Shown: piece after piece, positions 35,587-46,613 of the stretch
Position numbering within the stretch: the first letter of the stretch is position 1
Layout: each line of letters opens with the position of its first letter
Source: Comamonadaceae bacterium
GTDB lineage: Bacteria > Pseudomonadota > Gammaproteobacteria > Burkholderiales > Burkholderiaceae_C
DNA: 64,000 bases
Reading direction: 5' to 3'
Assembly: GCA_013297925.1 (NCBI GenBank)
Contig: JAAFJC010000003.1
Location: 38,765-102,764, forward strand
The notes under the pieces: model-generated
Database searches by the model: none
Told to the model about the DNA's origin: nothing
Seen by the model: the letters and a program-made list of their open reading frames with translations, nothing else
Translations under genes and position numbers: made by a program

Positions 35587-36768
35587 TCAAGCAGTCTCCG
35601 CAAACAGCTCCCGCCCAATCAACATCCGGCGAATCTCGCTCGTGCCTGCACCGATTTCGTAGAGTTTGGCGTCGCGCCAGAGGCGGCCTAGGGGGTATTC
35701 GTTGATGTAGCCGTTGCCGCCGAAAATTTGGATGCCATCGCCGGCCATTTTGGTGGCCATTTCGGCGCACCAAAGGATCACGCTGGCGCAGTCTTTGCGC
35801 ACTTGGCGCACATGATCAGTGCCGAGCATGTCGAGGTTTTTACCGATTTGATAGCAGAAGGCACGGCCGGCTTGGAGGATGGTGTACATATCGGCCACCT
35901 TGCCTTGGATGAGCTGGAATTCGCCGATGCTTTGGCCGAATTGTTTGCGATCGTGGATATAGGGGATGACGTTATCCATCACGGCTTGCATGATGCCGAT
36001 CGGGCCGGCAGCGAGCACAGCACGCTCGTAATCGAGGCCACTCATGAGCACTTTTGCGCCGTTGTTGAGGCCGCCGATGATGTGGCTGGCGGGCACTTCG
36101 ACGTTTTGGAACACCATCTCACCCGTGTGCGAGCCGCGCATGCCGAGCTTGTCGAGCTTTTGCGCTGTCGAGAAGCCTTTCATGCCTTTTTCGACGATGA
36201 AGGCTGTGACTCCTCTTGCGCCCATCTCGGGCTCGGTCTTGGCGTACACCACCATGGTGTCAGCATCGGGGCCATTGGTGATCCACATTTTGCTGCCGTT
36301 GAGCAGGTAGTAACCGCCTTTGTCTTCGGCTTTGAGCTTCATGGAAATCACATCAGAGCCTGCGCCGGGCTCGCTCATGGCGAGCGCGCCAACGTGCTCG
36401 CCGCTGATGAGCTTGGGCAGGTATTTGCTGCGCTGCTCGGGTGTACCGTTGCGGCGAATTTGGTTCACGCAAAGATTGGAATGCGCACCGTAGGAGAGGC
36501 CAATTGAGGCGGAAGCGCGCGAGATTTCTTCCATCGCGATCATGTGCGCCAGATAGCCCATACCTGCGCCGCCGTATTCTTCTTCCACCGTGATGCCGAG
36601 CACGCCGAGCTCGCCCATCTTGCGCCACAAGTGCATAGGGAATTGGTCGTTTTTATCGGTGTCATGCGCGAGTGGCGCGATCTCCGCTTGCGCAAATTCG
36701 CGCACGGCATCGCGCAATGCGTCAATGTCTTCGCCGAGTTGGAAATTTAATCCGGGTAAGTTGTTCAT
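35587..36768 (-). CDS. liuA: Isovaleryl-CoA dehydrogenase
   Basis: 393 residues from ATG 36768 (the open frame 18 bp longer starts with TTG). An acyl-CoA dehydrogenase of leucine breakdown: FAD motifs [11 protein letters not shown] and WITNGPDAD, and the catalytic Glu in the position special to isovaleryl-CoA dehydrogenases ([15 protein letters not shown]). The C-terminus has [19 protein letters not shown]. Cytoplasmic, passes electrons to ETF. Last gene of the liuR-thioesterase-liuA unit, starting 1 bp after the thioesterase stop. Confidence 0.93.
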   Translation of the reverse strand: MNNLPGLNFQLGEDIDALRDAVREFAQAEIAPLAHDTDKNDQFPMHLWRKMGELGVLGITVEEEYGGAGMGYLAHMIAMEEISRASASIGLSYGAHSNLCVNQIRRNGTPEQRSKYLPKLISGEHVGALAMSEPGAGSDVISMKLKAEDKGGYYLLNGSKMWITNGPDADTMVVYAKTEPEMGARGVTAFIVEKGMKGFSTAQKLDKLGMRGSHTGEMVFQNVEVPASHIIGGLNNGAKVLMSGLDYERAVLAAGPIGIMQAVMDNVIPYIHDRKQFGQSIGEFQLIQGKVADMYTILQAGRAFCYQIGKNLDMLGTDHVRQVRKDCASVILWCAEMATKMAGDGIQIFGGNGYINEYPLGRLWRDAKLYEIGAGTSEIRRMLIGRELFAETA

Positions 36769-36769
36769 C

Positions 36770-37192
36770 TCAATACCTTTTCTCAATATAGATCATGGTC
36801 GCTTGCATAAAGCCGCAGCTTTTGCGCTCACCGTTTTTCACGTCAAATAATTCAGCTTGGCAAACCGCCAGCGTGCGCCCTGCCCGCTTGACCTCGCCCA
36901 CACAATGCACGCGCTCGCCCGTGGCCGCTGCTGCAAAATAAATCTTGTATTCCACCGAAGTCACTTCCATGCCCTCAGGCGCAACGGTCAGCGCCGCATA
37001 ACCGCAAGAAATGTCAGCCAGCGCGCCCAACGCACCGCCATGGAACGCGCCTTGCTGCTGCGTGACCTTCTCGCTCATGGGCACAGCAAACTCCACACGC
37101 CCTTTTTCCACGCTGATCAGCTCAAAGCCCAGCGCGGCCATCATGCCTTGGCGCTTGAAGCTGGTCTCGATTCGTTTGTACAAGGCGCTCAT
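36770..37192 (-). CDS. PaaI-type hotdog-fold thioesterase
   Basis: 140 residues. The hotdog fold motif [21 protein letters not shown] contains the expected catalytic region, with the second strand pattern [17 protein letters not shown]. Such enzymes hydrolyse acyl-CoAs. Between liuR and liuA it may remove branched acyl groups that accumulate in leucine or isovalerate degradation, which is inferred from position. It overlaps liuR by 4 bp. Confidence 0.88.
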   Translation of the reverse strand: MSALYKRIETSFKRQGMMAALGFELISVEKGRVEFAVPMSEKVTQQQGAFHGGALGALADISCGYAALTVAPEGMEVTSVEYKIYFAAAATGERVHCVGEVKRAGRTLAVCQAELFDVKNGERKSCGFMQATMIYIEKRY

Positions 37193-37587
37193 CTGCTTTT
37201 CTCATTCTTGGCCAGCAAAGCCTTGGCCTCTTTCTCATGTGCTTTGATTTCATCGAGCTGCACTTGCAGCTCGGCCAATTGGCCTTCCATCTCATTGCGG
37301 TGCGCGCTAAGCACCGTGAGGAATTTCTTGAGCTGCGGCCCGGTATCGCGCGGGCTTTCATACATATCGATGATTTCTTTCGCTTCGGTGAGCGAAAAGC
37401 CCAAACGCTTGGCGCGCAATGTGAGCTTGAGGCGGGTGCGATCCTTGGCGCTATACACACGAGAGCGCCCACCTGCGCCAGCGCGCTCGGGGCTGAGCAG
37501 CCCCAAATCTTCGTAGAAACGAATGGCGCGTGTGGTCAAATCAAATTCTTGCGCTAAATCGCTGATCGTGTAGGTCTGTGTGGGCAT
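37189..37587 (-). CDS. liuR: MerR family regulator LiuR
   Basis: 132 residues from ATG 37587; the 20 codons upstream are not conserved-looking. The MerR helix-turn-helix (YTISDLAQEFDLTTRAIRFYE) and a long C-terminal coiled coil (about 80-130, rich in Glu/Lys) match LiuR of proteobacteria, which controls branched-chain amino-acid and isovalerate use. liuA in the same operon supports the name. A palindrome 65-87 bp upstream is the likely binding site. Confidence 0.88.
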   Translation of the reverse strand: MPTQTYTISDLAQEFDLTTRAIRFYEDLGLLSPERAGAGGRSRVYSAKDRTRLKLTLRAKRLGFSLTEAKEIIDMYESPRDTGPQLKKFLTVLSAHRNEMEGQLAELQVQLDEIKAHEKEAKALLAKNEKSR

Positions 37588-37652
37588 GTGAAACAGTTGG
37601 AACTGTGGGGACAGGTATTTTTTCGGTTTGTCGATAACATCGTGCAAAGCAA

Positions 37653-37681
37653 TTGACGTTTACGTAAACGTCAACTATACA
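37653..37681. promoter_or_regulatory. LiuR-type operator with overlapping sigma-70 promoter
   Basis: A perfect 22-bp palindrome (37653-37674), half-site ttgacgtttac. The consensus I recall for LiuR is of the tttacgtaaa type. On the plus strand ttgacg (37653-37658) and tataca (37676-37681) are 17 bp apart, a good promoter for the metallo-hydrolase gene 8 bp later. The palindrome fills that spacer. Confidence 0.75.
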
Positions 37682-37688
37682 AGAAATT

Positions 37689-38768
37689 ATGAATGCCTTA
37701 GAAGCCCTTCTGCAATATCCGCTCGATACGCCCACTGGAGACACCCTACCCGCTGCGGGCGGCACGCTCCACATCGCCACAGGCGTGAAGTGGATTCGTA
37801 TGGCGCTGCCTTTTGCGCTGAACCATATCAACCTCTGGCTGCTGCGCGATACGGTTGAAAGCCAAGAGGGCTGGACGGTGGTGGACTGCTGCATAGATCG
37901 CGTCGAAAGCCGCACGCAGTGGGAGCAGATTTTTGCAAATGAGCTCGAAGGCCTGCCCATCCTGCGCGTGATCGTCACCCACATGCATCCCGATCACATC
38001 GGCCTCGCGCATTGGCTTTGCGAGCGCTGGAGCACGCCTGAGCACACCTGCCGCCTCTGGATCAGCGCCACGGATTTCAACGCCGCCCGCATGGCCTGCC
38101 AGGTGGCTGCTGGCCATGGCGGCGAGGCTGCGGCGGCTTTCGTGCAATCGCATGGCATTGAAAACCCAGAGTTCCTCAGCATGATCCGCGAGCGCACCGG
38201 TTACTACGCCAACCTCGTGCCGCGCGTGCCCAGCAGCTATGTGCGCCTGATGGATGTTATGACTGTGAAAATCGGCGGGCAGGATTGGCACTGCATCGCC
38301 GGCTACGGCCACGCCCCCGAGCACATCGCCCTGCATTGCCCCGCTTTAAATTTGCTGATCGCCGGCGACATGATCCTGCCCCGTATCTCCACCAATGTGA
38401 GCGTGTATGACTTAGAGCCCGAAGCCAATCCGCTCAAGCTCTTCCTCGATTCGATTGCAAAGATGAAGGCACTACCCGACGAAACGCTCATCCTTCCCAG
38501 CCACGGCAAACCTTTCATCGGCCTGCATGAGCGCATCCGACAGCTCGAAGCACACCACGCCGAGCGCTTGGCAGAAGTCATCGAAGCCTGCGCAAAAACC
38601 GCACAAACCGCCCACGATATTGTCGCCATCATGTTCAAGCGCGCACTCGATCTGCATCAGCTCACCTTCGCGCAAGGCGAAGCGCTGGCGCATTTGCACA
38701 AGCTGTGGTTTGAAGGCCGTCTCAAGCGCGAGAAGAAAAATGGCGTGTATCGTTTCAGTGCAGTTTAG
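37689..38768 (+). CDS. Metallo-beta-lactamase fold hydrolase, divergent from liuR
   Basis: 359 residues. The di-metal motif THMHPDHIG (H98, H100, D102, H103) is followed by a later H in YGHAPEH, D in IAGDMIL and H in LPSHGKPF, all usual for the fold. A C-terminal helical region (about 285-350) resembles the winged-helix tail of LACTB2-like enzymes. The gene starts 8 bp after the liuR operator, so LiuR control is likely. It may hydrolyse a thioester or lactone in branched-chain metabolism; this is inference from position. Confidence 0.87.
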   Translation: MNALEALLQYPLDTPTGDTLPAAGGTLHIATGVKWIRMALPFALNHINLWLLRDTVESQEGWTVVDCCIDRVESRTQWEQIFANELEGLPILRVIVTHMHPDHIGLAHWLCERWSTPEHTCRLWISATDFNAARMACQVAAGHGGEAAAAFVQSHGIENPEFLSMIRERTGYYANLVPRVPSSYVRLMDVMTVKIGGQDWHCIAGYGHAPEHIALHCPALNLLIAGDMILPRISTNVSVYDLEPEANPLKLFLDSIAKMKALPDETLILPSHGKPFIGLHERIRQLEAHHAERLAEVIEACAKTAQTAHDIVAIMFKRALDLHQLTFAQGEALAHLHKLWFEGRLKREKKNGVYRFSAV

Positions 38769-38773
38769 GTTGA

Positions 38774-38834
38774 ACCGTTCGTCCTGAGCTCGCCGAAGGA
38801 TCCTGCCGGTTTGTACAAGCTCAGCCCGAGCGGA
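38774..38834 (+). repeat. Long hairpin repeat (REP-like), copy 3
   Basis: ccgttcgtcctgagctcgcc then a loop and tacaagctcagcccgagcgg; a decayed member of the type seen at 14452. It follows the metallo-hydrolase stop by 5 bp. Confidence 0.75.
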
Positions 38835-38897
38835 AACACGTCCGCCTATCAAGCCGATTCAATAGAATATGCTCTAGGCTAATCTACGCAGCAAACA

Positions 38898-38965
38898 GAT
38901 GCTATTATTTCAGTAGCTGCTCGCGCAGATTCTATGCCGGCGATAAGCCGTTTTTCCTTCAAAAG
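38898..38965 (+). repeat. Dispersed repeat, copy F (forward, most complete)
   Basis: gatgctattatttcagtagc, then tgctcgcgcagattctatgc and cggcgataagccgtttttcc with cttcaaaag. It ends about 12 bp before the acyltransferase start and is the best reference copy. Confidence 0.85.
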
Positions 38966-38976
38966 CTTCCAAGAAA

Positions 38977-39723
38977 ATGCGCTCCCTGCTTGCCCTGCTC
39001 AAACTCACGCGCTGCTGTCTTCATCTGCTGCACGGCATGTGGACGATCCTCACGAAATTCTCCAAAGCCACACACGAGCAGCGCTCGCAACATGTGGCCG
39101 ATTGGTCAAAGCGCTTTCTTGAGCTGCTCGGTGTAGCTGTCCGCATCCAAGGCCAGCCACTGCAAAAAGGCCCACTCATGGCGGTGATCAACCATGTTTC
39201 TTGGCTCGATATCTTGGTCATGCTTGCCGCCCAGCCCGTGTGCTTCGTCTCCAAATCGGAAGTGCGCCACTGGCCCGTCATCGGCTGGCTAGCCACGAAT
39301 GTTGGCACGCTCTACATCGAACGTGCCAACCGCCGCGACGCCCTGCGCGTCGTCCACCAAGTCGCGGAAAACTTGAAAGCCGGCCAGCTCATCGGCATCT
39401 TCCCAGAAGGCACCACGAGCGATGGCAAGAGCCTCCTCCCCTTCCACGCGAATCTCCTGCAAGCCGCTATCGCTTCAAGTAGTCCCGTGCAGCCCGTCGC
39501 CCTGCGTTTTCTAGAAGCCAACGGCGAGCTCAGCATGAGCCCCGTCTATATCGACGACGACACCCTCCTCTCGTCCGTCTGGCGCATGCTGCGAGCCGAT
39601 CCAGTCACAGCATCGCTAGATTTCTTGCCCAGCATGCCCACCGATGGCTTGGATCGCCGCGCATTGGCTGCGCAGTTACAAACTCTCATTTATGAGCGCT
39701 TGAATTCGTGTGAAATAATGTGA
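38977..39723 (+). CDS. Lysophospholipid (1-acyl-glycerol-3-phosphate) acyltransferase, PlsC family
   Basis: 248 residues. Acyltransferase box NHVSWLD (H73, D78) and the phosphate-binding FPEGTTSDG near 145-153. One N-terminal hydrophobic segment (about 8-28) anchors it to the inner membrane. It acylates lysophospholipid or lysophosphatidate. Whether it is the main PlsC or a remodelling paralogue is open. Its TGA overlaps a possible GTG start of the next gene. Confidence 0.88.
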   Translation: MRSLLALLKLTRCCLHLLHGMWTILTKFSKATHEQRSQHVADWSKRFLELLGVAVRIQGQPLQKGPLMAVINHVSWLDILVMLAAQPVCFVSKSEVRHWPVIGWLATNVGTLYIERANRRDALRVVHQVAENLKAGQLIGIFPEGTTSDGKSLLPFHANLLQAAIASSSPVQPVALRFLEANGELSMSPVYIDDDTLLSSVWRMLRADPVTASLDFLPSMPTDGLDRRALAAQLQTLIYERLNSCEIM

Positions 39724-39725
39724 CA

Positions 39726-40199
39726 ATGAATATCAAACAGGTTAGTTTAATGCGGTGCTTCGTAACAATTTTATTATTCACCGCTGCATTCAACGCGACT
39801 GCGAACATCGCTCCAGACGAAGTTGGTTTACATATCGGTAGCTTTCACAGTAGCAAACAATTCACAGATTTCAATCCTGGAGTAAACGCTAGCTGGGGCG
39901 CTTGGACTGTTGGTGCCTTTCGAAACAGTGAAGCCAAAAATAGTGTCTTCGCTGGTTACTCCATAGACACCAAAGGTGTGACTGCACTTGATCTGCGCGC
40001 AAGCCTGATGGCAGGCGCTGCAACCGGATATGCTGCACGGCAAGTCACCATGATCTTGGTGCCCAGTTTGAATATGAAAATAGCAGATGGACAGCCCAAC
40101 GGTTTGGTCAAGCAAACACGCCTCGTGCTGACATACATACCAAAATTAGAAAAGCAAGGCGCGCACGCATTGCATGTCTCATTGCGATTTGTTTTGTGA
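39726..40199 (+). CDS. Orphan secreted protein, family not recognised
   Basis: About 157 residues; start at ATG 39726 or, with an agg nearby, ATG 39750. An N-terminal signal peptide (about residues 10-28 of the longer form, FVTILLFTAAFNATA) is clear. The mature part has WGAWTVGAFRNSEAKNSVFAGY and ends in a strand-like HVSLRFVL, which fits a small beta-barrel or periplasmic protein. GC is clearly lower than in neighbouring genes, suggesting transfer. I know similar 'GAFRNS...AGY' proteins only as hypothetical. Confidence 0.7.
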   Translation: MNIKQVSLMRCFVTILLFTAAFNATANIAPDEVGLHIGSFHSSKQFTDFNPGVNASWGAWTVGAFRNSEAKNSVFAGYSIDTKGVTALDLRASLMAGAATGYAARQVTMILVPSLNMKIADGQPNGLVKQTRLVLTYIPKLEKQGAHALHVSLRFVL

Positions 40200-40282
40200 T
40201 TCTGTTGAATCTCCATTTCGCTGCTCACCGGCAATACTGGCTAACTACCTTTGAGCAGATCATCAACACCAGCGTGTCTGAT

Positions 40283-41368
40283 TTACGAATCTTCTGAATA
40301 AACACCAAATGTGACCACGTGATCGACCTCGGCACGAATTCCGATCCATTCGCCTAGCTTGTGATCATGGTGGCTGGGTACATGCGCCATGACTTGTTCG
40401 CCGGTTTTGAGTTCGAGCGTGTAGAGGAATTCGTTGCCGCGAAAGGCTTTGCGGATGATTTTGGCTTGCACGGGGGAGGCGTCGTCGTGGATGATGTCGT
40501 CGGCGCGCAGCAGCACTTCGACTTCGCCTTCAGGCAGGCTCGCCAGCACTTCTGGGCTGATATCATGCAATTCACCCAGGGGCGTGACGACGTGTTTGTG
40601 CAGGCCGCCGTGCTCTTCGTGCAGCTCCACCTGCGCTTTGGCAAACACACCGTGGCCAATGAAATCGGCCACGAAGCGAGTGGCTGGGCGGTGGTAGAGC
40701 GTGTAGGCATCGGCCCATTGATGCAGCTCGCCTTGGTGCATCACGCCGATCACATCGCCGGTAGCGAAGGCCTCTAATTGATCGTGCGTCACCATCAGCG
40801 CCGTGGCACCTGCTGCTTTCAAAATGCTGCGCACCTCATGAGCCAAGCGCTCGCGCAGATCCACATCGAGATTGGAAAACGGCTCATCAAGCAAAAGCAA
40901 TTGCGGCTTGGGCGCGAGCGCGCGAGCCAGCGCCACTCTCTGCTGCTGCCCGCCCGAGAGCTCATGCGGCATGCGGCGGCGCTCGCCCTCCAAGCCCACA
41001 AGCGCCAGCACCTCGCGCACCCGCTCGCGGCGCTCGGCATCGCCCAGATGCATGATGCCAAAAGCCACGTTACGGCCAATATCCATATGCGGGAACAGGG
41101 CGTAATCTTGAAACACCATGCCAATGCGCCGCTGCTCGGGCGCTTTGCTGAAGCCCACGCGGCTCACTTCTTCGCCCGCCAGCTGCATGCTGCCATGGCT
41201 CAATGGCTCAAGGCCTGCGACAGCTCTGAGTAGAGTCGTTTTACCGCAGCCTGAAGGCCCAATCAACACGCCAATATCGCCGGCTTTGAGGCCAAACGTG
41301 ACATCACTAACCGCGCTTTTTGCCAAACCGGGATAGCGCACGCTTAAGCTGTTGAGTTGCAAGTACAT
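40283..41368 (-). CDS. fbpC: ABC transporter ATP-binding protein, ferric iron (FbpC) type
   Basis: 361 residues from ATG 41368. Walker A GPSGCGKTT, signature LSGGQQQR and Walker B LLLLDEPFSNLD are intact, and the C-terminal part (about 240-360) is a TOBE-like regulatory domain. It resembles FbpC/PotA-type ATPases; pairing with the divergent FbpB-like permease favours iron(III) or a similar ion. No periplasmic binding protein lies next to it. Confidence 0.87.
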   Translation of the reverse strand: MYLQLNSLSVRYPGLAKSAVSDVTFGLKAGDIGVLIGPSGCGKTTLLRAVAGLEPLSHGSMQLAGEEVSRVGFSKAPEQRRIGMVFQDYALFPHMDIGRNVAFGIMHLGDAERRERVREVLALVGLEGERRRMPHELSGGQQQRVALARALAPKPQLLLLDEPFSNLDVDLRERLAHEVRSILKAAGATALMVTHDQLEAFATGDVIGVMHQGELHQWADAYTLYHRPATRFVADFIGHGVFAKAQVELHEEHGGLHKHVVTPLGELHDISPEVLASLPEGEVEVLLRADDIIHDDASPVQAKIIRKAFRGNEFLYTLELKTGEQVMAHVPSHHDHKLGEWIGIRAEVDHVVTFGVYSEDS

Positions 41369-41381
41369 GAGGTAATTGTAA

Positions 41382-41400
41382 ATGCGTACAATTCTCATTA
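41382..41400. promoter_or_regulatory. Weak Fur-box-like site between fbpC and fbpB
   Basis: taatgagaatt on the minus strand (41390-41400) resembles one half of a Fur box; the other half is poor. Its place in the 38-bp gap between divergent iron-type genes makes it a reasonable candidate only. Confidence 0.3.
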
Positions 41401-41406
41401 CGCTTT

Positions 41407-43032
41407 ATGCAGAAATTGCTTCACTTTCCTCTCGCCCTCATCGCCTTGCTGGTCGCCCTGCCTGTGCTCGCCGTGATGGCGGCTTTGTTGCAATGGAATG
41501 GGGCGAGCAGCGATATCTTGGCGCAAATGGCGAGCACGGTGCTGCCGCAGTACGCTATCACATCCATAGCGCTTTGCGCAGCAGTGGCGGCGGGCACGGC
41601 GCTGATTGGCATGGGCACAGCGGTGATGATCACGCTGTTTGAATTCAAAGGCCGGCGCTTTTTTGAATGGGCGCTGCTGCTGCCGCTGGCCATGCCTGCA
41701 TACGTCTCTGCCTACGCTTACACGGATTTTTTGCAGTTCTCAGGGCCTGTGCAGACTTGGCTTCGCGAAAGCTTTGGCTTGACGGGCCGCGTGCTCCCCG
41801 AGATTCGCAGCACGTGGGGCGCGGCGCTGCTATTCATCTTTACGCTTTATCCCTATGTGTATTTGCTCTCCCGGGCTGCGCTGGCCGAGCGCGCCGCGCA
41901 TTTGATGGAAGCCGCACGGCTGCTTGGCGCACCTTTGCGAACTCGCATCAAAATGGTTGCGTTGCCACTGGCTCGCCCCGCTGTAGCAGCGGGCGTGGCG
42001 CTGGCGCTGATGGAAACGCTCGCCGATTACGGCGTGTCGAGCTATTTCGGCATTCAGACCTTTACCGCTGGCATCTACAAAGCTTGGCTCGCGATGGACG
42101 ACCGCATTGCAGCCGCGCAGCTTGCCGTGATGCTACTGATCGTGGTGGCCGCTCTGCTCAAGCTGGAGCGCCGTGCACAGAAAAAAATGCGCTTCTCAGC
42201 CAGCAAAGGCCAGCGCGCAGGCAGCTCGGAAGCCAAGCCCGTGCTGCTGACTGGCCGCAAGCAATTCAAGGTGCAACTGCTCTGCGCCTTGCCGATTCTG
42301 CTGGGCTTTGCGCTACCCGTGCTGATGATGCTGCGGCCTCTTCTGGCAGGCTCTGGTGCAGACGAGCCGATCCGCTGGGCGCAGTTTGCGCAATGGGCTT
42401 TCAACAGCTTCAAGCTCGCGGGCATCGCCGCTCTGCTCGCTACGGCGCTGGCTTTGATGCTCGCCTTCGCCCAACGCCGCGCGCGTGATCAAAAGACCAG
42501 CCGCTTCACGCACAGCATCACACACATCGTCGGCATGGGCTATGCCGTGCCCGGCGCAGTGATCGTCGTTGGCCTGCTGCTGCCCGTTGGCTTGCTGCAA
42601 AAATGGCAACCGGATTGGAGCATCGGCGCACTGGTCACCACCACCATTCTTGGCGTGATCTGGGCCTATCTCGTGCGCTTCACCGCTGTCGCGCTGCAAA
42701 GCATCCAAAGCGGCTACTCGCGCATTCCACAAAGCTATGACGACACCGCCCGCATGCTCGGCAGCAGTGGCATGAAGCTGCTCACCCGCGTACATGCGCC
42801 CCTACTCAGCCGCAGCGCGATGGTGGCGATGTTGCTCGTGTTTGTGGACGTCATGAAAGAGCTCCCCGCCACGCTCGTGCTGCGCCCCTTCAATCACGAC
42901 ACATTGGCCGTCGTCGCTTATCAGCTTGCAAAAGACGAGCGATTGGCAGAAGCGGCTCTGCCGTCGCTCGCCTTGGTGCTCGTAGGGCTTATCCCAGTGA
43001 TTTTTTTGAGCAGATCGTTACGCGATAAGTAA
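41407..43032 (+). CDS. fbpB: ABC transporter permease, ferric iron (FbpB) type
   Basis: 541 residues with about 12 membrane segments in two homologous halves, the usual build of FbpB/SfuB. The conserved inner loops are EAARLLGAPLRTRIKMVALPLARPA in the first half and DDTARMLGSSGMKLLTRVHAPLL in the second. It passes ferric iron or a related ion through the inner membrane with the divergent ATPase. The fbpA gene is not in the window. Confidence 0.88.
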   Translation: MQKLLHFPLALIALLVALPVLAVMAALLQWNGASSDILAQMASTVLPQYAITSIALCAAVAAGTALIGMGTAVMITLFEFKGRRFFEWALLLPLAMPAYVSAYAYTDFLQFSGPVQTWLRESFGLTGRVLPEIRSTWGAALLFIFTLYPYVYLLSRAALAERAAHLMEAARLLGAPLRTRIKMVALPLARPAVAAGVALALMETLADYGVSSYFGIQTFTAGIYKAWLAMDDRIAAAQLAVMLLIVVAALLKLERRAQKKMRFSASKGQRAGSSEAKPVLLTGRKQFKVQLLCALPILLGFALPVLMMLRPLLAGSGADEPIRWAQFAQWAFNSFKLAGIAALLATALALMLAFAQRRARDQKTSRFTHSITHIVGMGYAVPGAVIVVGLLLPVGLLQKWQPDWSIGALVTTTILGVIWAYLVRFTAVALQSIQSGYSRIPQSYDDTARMLGSSGMKLLTRVHAPLLSRSAMVAMLLVFVDVMKELPATLVLRPFNHDTLAVVAYQLAKDERLAEAALPSLALVLVGLIPVIFLSRSLRDK

Positions 43033-43043
43033 GCTGAGGATGA

Positions 43044-45610
<2,567 letters not shown>

Positions 45611-45616
45611 AACTGA

Positions 45617-45694
45617 TTTTGAAGCTCTCATTTGAGGTAAAAACAGCATCTCGCCGGCATAGAATCTGCGCGAGGCGCTATAGAAGAAATAGCA
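45617..45694 (-). repeat. Dispersed repeat, copy G (reverse)
   Basis: ttttgaagctctc, then aaaaacagcatctcgccggc and atagaatctgcgcgaggcgc, tatagaagaaatagca. It fills the gap between the PHP gene and the EamA gene and has a 10-12 bp extra segment compared with copy F. Confidence 0.8.
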
Positions 45695-45700
45695 TTCATC

Positions 45701-46609
45701 TTGTCTTCTGATTCATCCTCCCGCAACTCTCCCCAGACTTTTTGGGGCATTTTTTGTGCTCTCGGCGCGAGTTTCTGCTTTGCCACGCTGGATACCACCA
45801 GCCAGCTGATCGGTATGGCCGCACCGATTGTGATGGTGCAGTGGCTGCGCTACTTGATCCAGACTTTGTCTAGTGTCGTCGTGATCGCGCAGGCCAGAGA
45901 ATTCAAAGGCCTGCGCATCACCAAGCCCGCCTTGCACATCACGCGCGGCCTGATGATGCTCGTGACCACCGCGCTGGGCTTCACCAGCCTGCGCTATGTG
46001 CCCGTGGCTGACGTGACGGCGATTGTGATGCTCACGCCTTTGGTCGTGACGATTGCTTCTGCGCGATTGCTGGGCGAGCATGTGCCGCCGCTGCGCTGGC
46101 TATTGGCTTTGGGCAGCTTCTGCGGGGTGCTCATCGTGATTCGGCCTTTCTCGCATGCGTTTGAGCCTGTGGTGCTCTTGGTGTTTCTTCTGGTGGCGGT
46201 AGGCGCAGCTTTTCAGTTGCTTACGGCTTACATGATGCGCACCGAGAGTGCAAGCCACACGCACCTAGCCAGCGGCGTCACAGGCTTTATCGTGATGAGC
46301 TGCGCGGTGCCTTTCTTCTGGCAGGCGCTGCCGCTGCGCATCTGGGCCTTGATCGCAGTGGTAGGCTTGGCTGCATCCACGGGGCATTTGCTGCTCAATA
46401 TGGCTTTCAAGCGGGTGAATGCGTCAGTCGCCACTCCTTATCTGTACGCGCAGCTAGGCTTTGCTGCAATCGGCGGCTGGCTACTCTTTGGCCGCGTGCC
46501 AGATGCCTGGGGCTGGCTGGGCATGGCGCTGGTTGCAGTTTGCGGCATTGCAAATGCTTGGGTGCTGATGCGCGAAAATCGTGCTTCAAGCATGTCCCCA
46601 GCAAGTTAA
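45701..46609 (+). CDS. DMT-superfamily (EamA) transporter
   Basis: 302 residues with ten membrane segments and two EamA repeats (FWGIFCALGASFCFATLDTT at the start). No in-frame ATG exists before the first membrane segment, so TTG 45701 is taken as start. It stands between PHP and yciO genes, which are neighbours elsewhere, directly behind a repeat copy; it could be a later arrival. Substrate unknown, export of a metabolite likely for the family. Confidence 0.87.
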   Translation: MSSDSSSRNSPQTFWGIFCALGASFCFATLDTTSQLIGMAAPIVMVQWLRYLIQTLSSVVVIAQAREFKGLRITKPALHITRGLMMLVTTALGFTSLRYVPVADVTAIVMLTPLVVTIASARLLGEHVPPLRWLLALGSFCGVLIVIRPFSHAFEPVVLLVFLLVAVGAAFQLLTAYMMRTESASHTHLASGVTGFIVMSCAVPFFWQALPLRIWALIAVVGLAASTGHLLLNMAFKRVNASVATPYLYAQLGFAAIGGWLLFGRVPDAWGWLGMALVAVCGIANAWVLMRENRASSMSPAS

Positions 46610-46613
46610 ACGC

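Noticed and set aside
41545..41590. String gctatc...catagcgctttgcgcag in fbpB resembling the dispersed repeat
   Set aside because: Only about 17 bp match well, it then diverges, and the encoded residues fit a membrane helix of the family. Chance is the simpler reading.
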